Source: Rhizopus arrhizus
Taxonomy: Eukaryota; Mucoromycota; Mucoromycetes; Mucorales; Rhizopodaceae
NCBI GenBank assembly: GCA_024220505.1
Contig: JAKZZE010000024.1
Location: forward strand, 248,001 to 312,000
Reading direction: 5' to 3'
Length of the DNA: 64,000 nt
A program made the position numbers and the translations under genes. A model generated the notes under the pieces. That model saw only the letters and a program-made list of their open reading frames with translations, was not told the origin of the DNA and searched no databases. How positions within the stretch are numbered: the stretch's first letter is position 1; every line of letters begins with the position of its first letter. Positions 49,214 to 60,375 of this stretch are shown here, piece after piece.

Positions 49214-49509
49214 CACTGCACCCAATCACCGTTATCCAAGTTGATAAAGTTGATCTTTTTTGATAGTGGTAATTCTATTAAATGAGTGAGAACTCGGATT
49301 TAAATGTTAGAAAGCTGATTTTTATATCAGAAGAAAGCTTGAAAAAAATAGATTGTAAATCTATGAAAATAATCAAAAGTATATAATATGTTTGTTGAAT
49401 AAAAAGACATTGTATTTTTTAAAAAAATAAATAATTTTCTGTTGTGCTACATGATGCCATACAAGATTACAAATTGGGAAGACTATGCTTTTTCAACTTC
49501 AGTGCAATA

Positions 49510-51111
49510 CAGTAAGGGACAAAATCAGTCCGTTTTTTGGTTTTTTCGCAATGCCTCGCCGGGAATTAAGCTTAGAGCTCTGCTTTGCTGACGAAAAATT
49601 TGTCTCTTCCTTCAACAAAGTTGACAATATTTGTCGGAAATGGTATTTTTTATTTTCCGCCATGTTATAAGAAGATATATTGAAAATAATGTATTTTTAT
49701 TTTTTTGAATTTCGATTAGTACTTGGTATCGCGGCCCTTACGCTGGATTACGTCCCGAACTCGACGGGGCATAGAGTGAATAAGGTTTCTACAGTACTCT
49801 GGAGTTGCTAGGTCATACCAAAGCTTCGAAACCCGGTCAAAAAATGCTTGGTCAGTCTCAACCACAGAAGAAGGTGGTCTTGTCATCTGTTCCTTCTTTT
49901 TAAGCATGGCCCATGCATTTTCAATTGGGTTAAGGTCAGGGGAGTATGCTGGCCAACTCAGGAGCTTAATCTTGTTCTTTTGGAACCATTTTGAAGGAGC
50001 TGAAGCACAATGGATGCTTGCATTATCTTGTTGAAAGATCATGTCCTTACTTTGCAGGCTATAATACTTCAATGTCTCCTTGTATTCCTCCTCAAGTACT
50101 GACGTGTATAGCTCACCATTTACATTACTTTGTAGCCAGGACATGTAGCCCCCTCCATGTATAATTATGCAACTCCAAAGCATGATCCCGCCTCCTCCAT
50201 AAGCATGTTTCTTTTTGTAGTGATGGTCTCGATAAGGTGCATTATCCTCTTTCCAAGCGTATTCTAGGCCATTAGACCCTCTTTTTTGTATCTTTGTCTC
50301 ATCAGAAAAGACAACGCGTTCCCAATCAGTCTCGGACCAGTCTTTATGAGCCTTTGCCCAATCATATCGTGCCTTTTGCTTGTCATTATTAAGTGGAAGT
50401 ACCGTCTTTTTCTTAGTCGATTTTAGACCTTTGCGTTTCAAAGTACGAGCAATTGTTTTTGGATTGACCATTTGATCTGATTTTTTAACGCCAAAGGAAG
50501 CATCGGTTGCGCTTTTAGATAAGCCAAGTCTTATGTCTCTAGCTGCTTTGGTTTCCTCCCTAGGTGTGAGTAAACGATGTCTACCCGCGCTATTTTTTGA
50601 CTGCAACTTGGTTTTCCTTGAAATTCTTCGAATCATGGACTTTCCACAGCCTACTTTTTTTTAATTACATCCCATGGAATGGAGTGGTTCAACATGTTTT
50701 CAATTTGGGCATGTTTGTCGGCATTCTTTGCTGTCATGGCGTGTTTGGCTAATCTGAGATGAGGTAAATGAGGAAAAAGAAAAAATGTAAAAAAATAAAA
50801 GAAGCTAAAATATGAGAACACGTTAGCGTTCACTGACGTCATAAGACGTACCAAACTAAATCTCAAGTCAGTCCAGTGACTGTTTCTGGAGATATGGTGT
50901 CTAATGCAAAATCGGGCGTTAGCAACAATCACGGAAAATCACTTTTTCCGCCATAACTACAGAGAAAATGGTGGTAGAAGCAATTAGGTTACACCAATAA
51001 TTTTATCTAGCTTGCGTGCAAATGTTTCGTCAGCAAAGCGAAGCCCTAAGTTTAGTTCCCGGCGAGGCATTGCGAAAAAACCAAAAAACGGACTGATTTT
51101 GTCCCTTACTG
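49510..51111 (-). mobile_element. Tc1/mariner-type transposon (family 1)
   Basis: 1602 bp, TA at 49508-49509 and 51112-51113. Inverted repeats start CAGTAAGGGACAAAATCAGT; the first 56 bp are identical and similarity extends to about 95 bp. One transposase gene, frameshifted. It appears to lie at the edge of the decayed family-2 copy at 51114-51994. Confidence 0.94.
49716..50737 (-). pseudogene. Tc1-type DD34E transposase (frameshift in an A-run)
   Basis: Likely start at the ATG at 50737 (MTAKNADKHAQIENMLN). After about 28 codons the frame breaks at a run of eight A on the minus strand (50655-50662). Nine A would keep one frame into the 306-residue ORF from 50636. The long part holds the paired-like helix-turn-helix region, FSDETK (first D), FQQDNASIH (second D) and SPDLNPIENAW (E) with 34 residues between, the Tc1 spacing. 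All catalytic residues are present, so only the homopolymer keeps it from being intact. An assembly error in the A-run is possible. Confidence 0.88.
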
Positions 51112-51113
51112 TA

Positions 51114-51994
51114 CATAGCATCAGTTAGAATGGGTCAAGGAGCATCAAGGTTAGGCAATGAGTGACCGACAACAAACAGTGCACTTTAATGAGACCAAGC
51201 TCAGCGTATAGGGCTTTGATGATGCTGATCACTATTGGAAACGGCCAAGTGACCTTCTTCAACATCATGACCTGGATTTTGCAATCAATCACGGAGCTAG
51301 CAAAATGATGCCCTGGGGTTGTATAATCTCTGAAGGACCAGGATATACTTGCTAAATTTACGATGGAAACTTGAACTTGGGTGTTTACCAGCATATTTTG
51401 AACACTACGCTTCGTGATACTATGAAGTACTACAATTTCGACTGGCCCAACATTTAGTTTTAGCATGATAATAACACAAAGCACAAGGCATAATCTACAA
51501 TAGCCTAGTTATGTAGTCACCAAGAGAGCTATGTTAACTATTGGTCAGCTTAGATCCCCGACTTAAATTCAATCGAGCACGTAGGACATCAATTGAAGTT
51601 GAAACACAACTATTACGAACATAGAGCAAAGAACACGGATGTGTTTTGGGAACGAGTTGATGAAATATGAAATGACTTCCATAAAGATCTTTGCCAAGGA
51701 TATATAGATAACATTCCGGAAAGAACTCAAGAGATTATTAATAGAAAAGTAGGACCAACTAAATATTAATAAATAAGTTCATTCCGTTCAAATTTTCATT
51801 TTTTCAAATTTTCAAATTGCGCGCCTCATACTTCCTTCAATACTTATCCAATAGGGCATAAACTCTTTCGGATTTTTCAAGACATGTAGAAGATTTACTA
51901 TGTGGGAACAGAGGCAGTTTGTGCCATTGTAACAGGATGTGCGCTACAAAAACCAAGAAAAATGGATTCCTTGCAGCAGTTTTGTGACCTACTG
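51114..51994 (+). pseudogene. Decayed Tc1-type transposon copy (family 2)
   Basis: Plus-strand remnant of a transposase closely related to that at 60601-61623: YWKRPSD, HGASKMM, SEGPGY, YQHIL, TTLRDTM and a GPTKY ending near 51766 are all recognisable but interrupted by at least ten stop codons. The terminal part to CCTACTG at 51994, with TA following, matches the family-2 inverted repeat. The 5' half is missing at the junction with the family-1 element. Confidence 0.88.
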
Positions 51995-51996
51995 TA

Positions 51997-53210
51997 AAGT
52001 CGACATTGATAGATATAAGGTTTAATGCAAGATTGTAATTAAAATAAAACAAGATAAAAGTTAAGTTAAATAAGACGATGTATGTCGTATTTTCGTTATT
52101 ACACTTAAATATCGAGTGAGATTGATCAAGATCTCCATGTTATATAATTTAAAACTATCTTTATCCAACACTACTGATATATAGCATTCAGTATATATAG
52201 TCAACTTTAGTAGCTCATATTTTGTAGCTGTGGTTCCTTCATTACTAATTTTATAAAGACGTCATCTGTATTTAATGGGCTCTCTTCTCTGTCTTCACTC
52301 AATAAAAAAGCTCAAATAACTCATCGATTAACAAATTTCAATTTTTACTTTATTTTGAACTGTAATCCAGAATACACCATCCCAAACATCACAACAATGA
52401 TTAATTTCAGGTTAATGTATCCTTTTAGAATATGCTTTGTATTAATGATGGTTCTTTGTGCTGCTGTCGTAAGGTTAAAAAAAATATAAAAAAAACAAAA
52501 ACAGAACAAAAGTAAAAGCAAAAGAAAAAAAAAACAACAACAACAAAAACAATAACAGTAGAACAGTAACTGGTTGTAGTCAACATTGGTAAATATAAGT
52601 CTTGATACAAGATCATAATTAAAATAAAATAAAATATAAACATATTTAAATAAGACCATGCAATCAATTCCAATTAAACATACTCTAAAAGAATATGTAT
52701 TGTATCCATGAGAGTTCTTTGATAAGAAGAAGTATCAACTAAAATAAGCAAGTCCAATCCCATGTCAGGAATATTGCTAATCTTTCACATAATTGAAACA
52801 ACGCGTAAAATAACGTTATTCAAATCAGTGAGGAATTCCCAGAATAAAAGATAATCTATGACAGACATACAAAAGAACAAATGAAAAGTTTTCATAGTAA
52901 TAATTAGAGATGACACTTGCTAAAGTACCTGAAGATTAGAAGAACGATCACAATACAACATATCAAGCCACTCACTCAATAAGATATAAATACCTGACTT
53001 CAATTAGAATAATTTATAGTTTAAGTTAAACTGAAATATAAACCAGTCTCATGCAGGACTTACACTCTTTCCTTATTATTGTTTAATAATTTTTTTCATT
53101 ATATGACAATTGGATATATGTTACCATTGTTATGTAAGATATTATGAAGGGTAACCTTTAATAGAATTAGCAGTCAATGCAGAAATATCATCTGAGGCTG
53201 TAAGAATATC
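51997..53210. other. AT-rich non-coding sequence with an old 85-bp direct repeat
   Basis: 51998-52080 and 52575-52660 are diverged direct repeats (GTCGACATTG..., AATTAAAATAAAA..., TAAATAAGAC). Otherwise nothing recognisable; the frames in the A-rich tract at 52477-52560 are low-complexity. Confidence 0.5.
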
Positions 53211-53603
53211 TTAAGTATAACTAGAAGCAATATTCAGATTGCAGTCTACCTGCACAATTTCTTGTCCATCAGCAAAAGCACTTTTTTCACGCCTTAAGAC
53301 GGATATCAAGCTGAGTTTCGATGTGATCACTTTGTAAATATCATGATTAAATGCGGAAGCACTGTTTCTACCTATGGGTAAGCTTGTCATATAGGTAGAA
53401 CAGGAATTCGGCTTGTAATCCTTCCTAGTAGCATAATGTCCGTCCGACCAGGGGGTTTTTTCGTCTTTAAAGGCCTGTATCTCCCTGTGTGTTACAGTGA
53501 GAGGTCTATAAATACCACCATTGGATTGGAAGAAATTATTCGCGTTCATTGCGGTGCCGGATGCTGATGTTGTACAAATATTGGTAGAGTAATCCCTCCG
53601 CAT
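53211..53603 (-). CDS. Hypothetical ORF, 130 residues
   Basis: Ser/Asn/Thr-rich frame in a region of higher GC than its surroundings, which makes it more gene-like. Two segments look related (SDGHYATRKDYKPNSC and FADGQEIVQVDCNLNI), and a third R-DY-xxN-C occurs at the start, suggesting three units of about 45-50 residues. Cys and Asp/Gly recur at the same places. No start context, introns or domain could be assigned. It may be a gene fragment, since sequence of similar composition without an open frame continues to 53830. Confidence 0.3.
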   Translation of the reverse strand: MRRDYSTNICTTSASGTAMNANNFFQSNGGIYRPLTVTHREIQAFKDEKTPWSDGHYATRKDYKPNSCSTYMTSLPIGRNSASAFNHDIYKVITSKLSLISVLRREKSAFADGQEIVQVDCNLNIASSYT

Positions 53604-54490
53604 CGTTTTTGTGAGATTAGCTCAAAAGAGGTTTTTTCGTGTTGCAAGCGCCATATCTACCTGAGTTTAAACGTGACTGCCTCGAAAGTGACACCATTCG
53701 ATGCGGAAAAATTATTTGCGTCGATTTCTATAATTGGTATCTATGTAGGACGAATACCCGGCCCGGAATCTCCTTGCATCGTATCTTTTCCTTCAGCCGC
53801 AGGGAATTTATGGGAATAATGAAACATCACCTTTAAACGGTAGACACAAAAATTTTTTTTTTCAAAATTGCACTTACCTTGACCTCAGAAGCATCAAACA
53901 ATACGATATAGCAGACAAATCAGGCAAAGCAAACAAATACAATGAAGCAGCCTCAAAAGAGATCAAAAGCAATACAAAGATGAAGACAGTAGACTAAGCA
54001 GGAGGAAAATAGAGTCAAAGCTAGATAAAATGAAAGATTAATTACAGTAAAACATGATGTACCCGATTTTCTTACATTAAACCTCTTTCAAAACCAGAAG
54101 ACGATGCCAAACTATTCAAACAGCTTCAGAATCAAGCCTAAAAAACTAAATTTGATTGTTAATAAAGATAATGAAGGTTTAAAAGCATACTTACCACATA
54201 AACAGATACAGAAAAGACCCAAGAACTTATGATAGCCATGAGCATATCTATAAATCTTTAATAAAGAACATTAGAAAAAAAAAATTAAAAAAAGAGAGAC
54301 TTACCTGGGATAACAAATCAAAAAAAGAAAGAAAGAAGGAAAAGAAAAGATTCATCTGAGACATCAATCCTTTTATAGGTTTTTTGACTTGAATAGAACT
54401 GAGTTTACAGTTGAACGCAATAGTATTTAAGGTGTGTCTAGCTTCAATGTTAAGTTTCTTTACTTTTCCTTTAAAGTACCTTATATCAAT
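53604..54490. other. Non-coding or decayed sequence
   Basis: GC-richer DNA to about 53835 may be the broken upstream part of the ORF at 53211. 53840-54490 is AT-rich with no recognisable element. The last 100 bp, with TTTTATAGG and pyrimidine-rich stretches, may be the promoter of the next small gene. Confidence 0.35.
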
Positions 54491-54825
54491 ATGTCTGAGC
54501 GTATTATCGAATTCAACCCTGCACCTGTCGATGCTCGTGATCCTAGCTCTACCGATATGAACAATACATCAAAGGTAATTATTGCAGAGGACTCATATTT
54601 ATCTATAGAGATATGGTTTTACTGTAATTCAGTAGTATTAAATTCATCTATGAGTATGTACTTTTTGTATAATTACAACAAAAATTTTTATACAATTGAT
54701 ATGTCGCTTTATGAACTCCTTGTATACAAACAATAAGAGCCTTTAATACTCAGTTTGAAGTTCCAGAGGAAGAACAAGCTTCAATTGATGTTGTTACATT
54801 ACCGACATTATACAAGTGCCGCTAA
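54491..54825 (+). CDS. Possible small or truncated gene
   Basis: ATG at 54491 opens a 28-codon exon (MSERIIEFNPAPVDARDPSS...) that ends at AAG|GTAATT. A second protein-like stretch, AFNTQFEVPEEEQAS to a stop at about 54825, follows after a sequence ending ATAAG. The phases do not join cleanly with an AG acceptor, so either the gene is decayed or the intron is misplaced. Composition is coding-like, but no family is recognised. Confidence 0.25.
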
Positions 54826-56356
54826 ACAAGATTAAATTTTTCATCAAGTAAAATCAATTCAACTTCTGTGTTAAGAGATTTGAATCTTTTCCCATCATAT
54901 TCAGTATTATATTGATTAGTTTACATAAGTGCACTACTTTACAAAAAAGAAATGATGGAGTTTAGTTAAGTGTACTGCGGTAATCCAAAAAAAAAGAAAA
55001 AAAAAAGGCAAATTAATGATATTCTTAATCAAAGATAGGACAAAAAGCTCATAAGTAAAAGCATAGATATTGAATAATAAATTGTAATTAGCACACAAAG
55101 GTAAATGAAGTAAAGCATTTTTAGTTGACGTCTCAGCTAGATTTTTTTTTTCAAAGTACTTAATCAAAAAAAAAAAATTACAATTTCAGTGTAATTTCTA
55201 AAACCGCTTTTTATAGCCCAAAGTAAATCTCTGTATGCTCTATAAATAAAACGAAGGTCCTGTAAGTAGGTTTGTTCAACTTAAGACAATTTGTAAAAGT
55301 AAGTATTCTTTTGCAATGTCACTTTAACATTCTTTTTTTTTAACATGCACGTAATTCCAACATTGCTTTTTTCACATGCAAGTAATTCCGACATTGTAAT
55401 TGTCTAATTTCAACATTACTTTTTCTTTTTTTCTAAATCTATCAAATGTTCTATTTTATTTCATTAACAATAACTCTTTCTTATAGTCTCTGTTATAAGG
55501 AATCTCAAGACATGTAAATTCACTTGATGTTAATATTGTTGTTTCTTTTTGCAATTAAAAATAAAAATGATTACCAAACCCATACCCTTCTATTTTCTGC
55601 TTAGATTTAGTCCTTTAAACATTGCACTATCATCTTTGATAGATGCTATTTTCCTTACGGTCAAAAAAAGAAATACCATTTTCTTTTTTCTTTTTTTTTT
55701 TTTCCTTTTTTCTTGTTCATTTTTGTTTCTAGCTTTTATCTTTTATTTAACGTTTATATTTATTACTTCCCTGTAGATCATTCTTTTATTTCAATTGTAA
55801 ATAATTAATTTTACTCTTCGTTGGATAAAAGCATTGAACTCATGTTCCCTTTCACAATTTAAGTAATGTTGCTCTCTATCTTTTCATTATAAACGTACAA
55901 AATTATTTTTTTTGGGTAGATGTACTATGTACTTTCTTTTTTTTTTGCAGTATAGCAAATCGAGTATGCTTGGCAAGAGGAGGTCGCAACTCAAGCAGTT
56001 AAATTTCCGAGCTTACAGTCCAATGGATTTACTTCATTGACCTTTGTTGAAATTAAAAAATCATACACTGAATTTGAAACCTTTTCATTTTCCCAGTTTA
56101 TAAGTTTGCATGGATTCATGTAGTACAAAAGAGACAAAATTTTTTTTTACAAGAAATACAATTTCTTTTTATTCAATATACAGATTATAAACATATACAT
56201 ATCGTTATAGATATAACATATATTTTTTTCTAGGTTTTTTTTGGTACAAATATTATATCGCTATCCTGCAAATTCAAATTTGTATTATTTTATTCGAAGT
56301 TCCACTGTTAAAACACACGAAGTATAATAATTTAGAATATAGGGTTTGGGTGCAGT
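54826..56356. other. AT-rich non-coding sequence
   Basis: Only A/T-rich sequence with T-runs. I see no gene, tRNA or repeat apart from the terminal CACTG-type end at 56357. Confidence 0.5.
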
Positions 56357-56360
56357 GATC

Positions 56361-57783
56361 CACTGCAAATAATAGTGTAAATTGGGTAACAAATCGTTTA
56401 CCAATCTTGTGAAATAATTTACAATCGTGTACAATCAGGTAAGAGATTTATCCACGCACAGCCTCCTGTCTCTGCCACAAATCGTGTAAGTTATTGTTCG
56501 CCCTTTGGTTATGTAATGGTGCAAGATTTGTGGCCAACACAGGAGACTGTTGGGAGACTTTTTCGTTAACTGATCTTGCAAGATGGATCTTTCATCAGTT
56601 ACGTTGTGGCTCTTGTTTATTATCAATTTGACATCTAATGGTGCTTGGTAACCAATCACGCTTTGTAAATCATTACTTTATTTGTCTTTTCGCTCTTTTA
56701 TAAACCACTCATATTGCCTTATATACTTCTTTATTGACCACTCATATTGCCTTATATACTTCTTTATAGACCACTCATATAGCTTATATACTTCTTTATT
56801 GACCATTCATATTGCAATAAATATTGCTTTATATATACAAAAAATAGGGATTTTGTTTATAAAAAATAGCTTTTTTTTTTTATTTAAATAAAATAATAAT
56901 AACAATACATAGTATTTCTTTGCTTGTAGCATTTTAACAGTGTGCTTGACTTACCTAATGTCACCAGAATAGCAGCATCTAATCTAAAAATACATCAATT
57001 AATCTCGTGGAACTTTAAAATTTTTCAAAGAAAAAAAAAAGAAAAAAAAAGCCAAGCTCGAGGATTCAAAGACACAAGGATTAAAAGACTTGGGTACTCA
57101 AAGCAAAAGAAAAGACATCAGTACTTAAGAACCAAAGCAAAGGCAGAAAAGAGATAGAAAAGGCCAAAGCAAAGCAGCATTCATCTATAATAGTTATTAG
57201 CTATCGTGTATATATAATAAAAGTAATAGTACCTTTCTTTAGATAGACCATGGGAAGAAAACTAGCTAAGTGTATACTCACAAGTAAAAAAAGCAGCACG
57301 CATCTATAATAATTATTAGCTATTGAGTATATGTAGCAAAAATAATAGCACCTTGCTTTAGATGGGCTAAGAGAAAAACCTTGCTAAGCTTTACCAACAA
57401 GTAAAAAAAAAAAAAAGGAAGCAGTACGCATCTATAATAATTATTAGTTATTGAGTATATAGTAAAAGTAATAGTACCTTGCTTTAGATGGATCATGAGA
57501 TAAAAAAAAAAAAGAAAAAAAAGCATCAGCCAAGCTTATACTAACAAGTAAAAGAAGCAATGATAATCATGGGAGAGACTTTATAAAGACGATTTAAAAC
57601 ATCAAGAAAGGAACAAACACAACTTTACTAAAAAAAAATACCATAAGAATAGAAATAGAATATATATAATGTTAAGAACTTACCTTTTAGAAAGAATGTT
57701 TTGTTTAAAAAAAAAAAGAAAAAAAAAAAAGGAAAAAAAAAAAGTACTTTTTTTATAGCCTCATTTTACCAGTGTTACAGTTA
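56361..57783. repeat. Left end of CACTG-terminated element 3 with subterminal tandem repeats
   Basis: Starts CACTGCAAATAATAGTG. 56361-56634 and 56624-57783 are inverted relative to 48453-48722 and 45292-46267. It contains four ~36-bp tandem units at 56697-56815 (CCACTCATATTGCCTTATAT) and about three ~118-bp units at 57175-57540 (GCATCTATAATAATTATTAG...). Such subterminal arrays are typical transposase-binding regions of CACTA elements. The site CAAATTGAT here lacks the Merlin insertion. Confidence 0.8.
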
Positions 57784-58038
57784 CCCACTATCGATTAAAA
57801 ATAAGTCTTCTTTAATACTGTTTAACTATTGAAACATTCAGAGAGACTATTCATAAACAGTTTAAACTTTTTCTTCTTTTTTTTTTTATTTAAATGTAAT
57901 ATCTTTAACACCAAAGGCTTTTTTTTTCTTTGCTTTTTTGTAAAATAAATGAGTATCACCTTGTTTTGTATTCATCTTCAATTTATTTTGTACTCCTGTT
58001 TTTTTTTTTCTTCCTTTTTATATAATTTGTTTTAAAAA
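57784..58038 (+). promoter_or_regulatory. Upstream region of the four-exon gene
   Basis: Pyrimidine-rich, with TATATAA at 58019-58025 just before the ATG at 58039. Typical fungal promoter composition. Confidence 0.45.
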
Positions 58039-59270
58039 ATGTCTCGTCGTGCTGCCACTCCCATCAACGTTCCCAGCAATGCTCCCAAGAGAGCAAGAAT
58101 TTCCGTGAGCATTGCTGGATCATCATCCACCGTTGTTCCTGTTTCTGCTCCTGCTCCTGCTCCTGCTCCTACTCTTGCTCCTGCTCCTGTTTTCGCTTCT
58201 GTTCCTGTTGCAGGCTTCAGTAGCTTTACAGCTCCTCGCTTGGAGAGCCCTGTTGGTACTGAAGATATCAGAGCAGCCTCTGGTGCCGCACCAGAGATAA
58301 TAGCTGCTCAGATACAGCAATTCCAACAATTGCTGCAGCAACAGCAACAGCAGCAGCAACACCGAGCTTCAGAAGCTGAGGTCGACGCGGCCAAAAAAGA
58401 ATGCAGTGTAAGTTTAGGACATATTTATTAAATTAGTAATTGTAATTTAATAACTATATTTTATACCTTTCTGTGTCATATAGAGTTATTTAGCAGAATA
58501 CTACCGTGATTACGTTGTTGGTCGCAGAAGCGAATTTGACTTGGACGTTACCTTCGCCCATAAAAATAACAGAAAAGTCAAGGCATTGTTGTATGAGCAA
58601 GCCAGAAAGCACCATCGTTTTGATTTGCTCACCACCTCACAAATAAATGCTATAATTAGGAGCAAGTATTCCTACATGATGAGCAAGGCCAAGGGGAAGA
58701 CAGTTGTTTCACCAAAAACTACCTGTCGTAGCCGTATAAATACGGTGAGTATTTAATATTTTGAAGATTATACTATAAAATATAGGAAATACTTACATTG
58801 ATACCTTACAATAGAAACTCTCTAACAGGAGATCTGTTTATATGGCTAACCCTTCCGCGTTCGACGCCCGTTTCCCGTTCGCTGGTAAAATTCTGACTGT
58901 TGACTGGACGTCAGATGAAGAAGATGGGCCAGAGGACGAGAACGGCCGTACGTTCGTGGTCAAAAGGCCATCATTTAGAAGCAACGAAGTAAGCAAAATG
59001 TTGTTGACAAGTTTCATCTTCTAATATACCTTAATTAATCTATAGGTGGTGCAATTCCACGAAGAGTTGCAAAAACGATACAAGGAGTCGATGAAGAAAA
59101 AGGGGGCTCCACCAACTATTAGAAGAATAATAGAAAACGTTGAGGTGGAGTTCCCCGACAAACTTGATGATGCCGATTTTCCTTCCTGGGCTTTTTCTTC
59201 TTCTGCTCTTGGTTTTCCAACCTCTGTTTCTGCTTCTTCCTCTTTTGCGACTTCCAGTTCAATGCAGTAG
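58039..59270 (+). CDS. Four-exon gene of unknown function next to the Plavaka transposase
   Basis: Exons 58039-58407, 58484-58744, 58815-58988 and 59046-59270. Introns are 76, 70 and 57 bp with GTAAGT/GTGAGT/GTAAGC donors and TAG acceptors, all phase 0. Product is 342 residues. The N-terminal quarter is Ser/Pro/Ala-rich with an AP-repeat (PAPAPAP) and a poly-Gln run. The middle (about 124-210) is compact and basic with AEYYRDYV, RRSEFDLDVTF and KVKALLYEQARKHHRFDLLTTSQINAIIRSKYSYMM, which looks like a folded, possibly DNA-binding, helical domain. The acidic stretch SDEEDGPEDE and a Ser-rich C-terminus follow. No family recognised. By position it may be the second gene of the CACTA-like element, analogous to a TnpA, or an independent host gene. 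Confidence 0.8.
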
Positions 59271-60375
59271 GCATTCTTCCCCTTTTTTTTTTCTTGGTTT
59301 GTTGTTTCTTCACAAATTGAATAAAAATTTTTAAAAAAAAGTCTATTGAATGATTCTTTAGTAAAATATATAATAAAACAATAATAATAATAATAATAAT
59401 AAATGAATGAATGAACGCTTCGACATAGTTTTTACATATAGATCCGTCTTGGGAGAGAAAGTGTAAGAATATGATTATCTAAATATGACTTCACTGCTAC
59501 TGGATTGTGAATTTTGTGAACAGGAAGTATATTTTGTTGTGAGACTGGGTCAAACTGGTTTTTCCACACTTGAATGCCAGTATCATCAAAGGAGGGAAAG
59601 TGATGGGTCGCATGGCTGTACCAATTGACAAATGCAAAGTAATGAGTGTAGTTGTTAAATGAATGTGTAAAGAGATAAGAAATTTGACCAATGCGTATTT
59701 CGTTGTTGATAATAGCTTGGATAATGCAGGAGGATGAAGAAGTTGAAGTATTTTTTGATGATGTATATTTTTGTCCAAGCAAGTTTATATTTTTAAATGA
59801 ATGAATAATATTGCTGATAAACGTGCCAGGGATGAGTGCATAGGTATAGGTGTAGTAATTAATTAATGATTCATAGTGTTCTGGGCATATAAGTTGAGTT
59901 CGATTGTCGAAATTTAAAGGAAAGGATGTGGGTGGCAGAGGCTCACTACCAGTTATTGTTGAATTGAATAAGCTAGGTCCGTCTATGAAACGAGAGTAAT
60001 CAAATGGCGTTAAACCACTCTCGTCATTCGTAACCTCACCTATCTCTTCTATAAATTTAATTAGTAGGAGTATGTCTTCGTTTGTTGAATTTATAAAGGA
60101 ATGTAAAGAATATACTAGATCTTGTGTGTGAACATTTTGAATAAACATAGTAGCATAAGTGGTTTCAAATCCAGTCTTAAAATTGATGTTGATATGTTTC
60201 ATATCGCCATTGAGACGTTCAAAGCCATAAAGCCAAAAAGAGTATGAGGGACCAAAGTCCAGGAAGCTTTCTTTTAAATGAAGATGCATATGCATATTTG
60301 GGGTGGGCATAGATTCACCATACAGCTCGACACAGGTCTTGCCAAAGTTTTTCATCAATAGATGTGCGGTATCTA

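Larger units (their letters stand above)
49214..56357. mobile_element. Possible CACTG-terminated element 2 (decayed)
   Basis: Left CACTGCACCCAATC at 49214 and right end, read inward, CACTGCACCCAAAC at 56357 form a 12-bp inverted repeat CACTGCACCCAA. The right end is separated by only ATC from the CACTGCAAATAAT end at 56361. The interior has Tc1 insertions, two weak ORFs and much AT-rich sequence. No transposase is visible and no target duplication could be confirmed. Confidence 0.35.

Noticed and set aside
50651..50932. 93-residue frame as an independent membrane protein
   Set aside because: Its last 28 residues are the N-terminus of the Tc1 transposase; the upstream part is non-coding.
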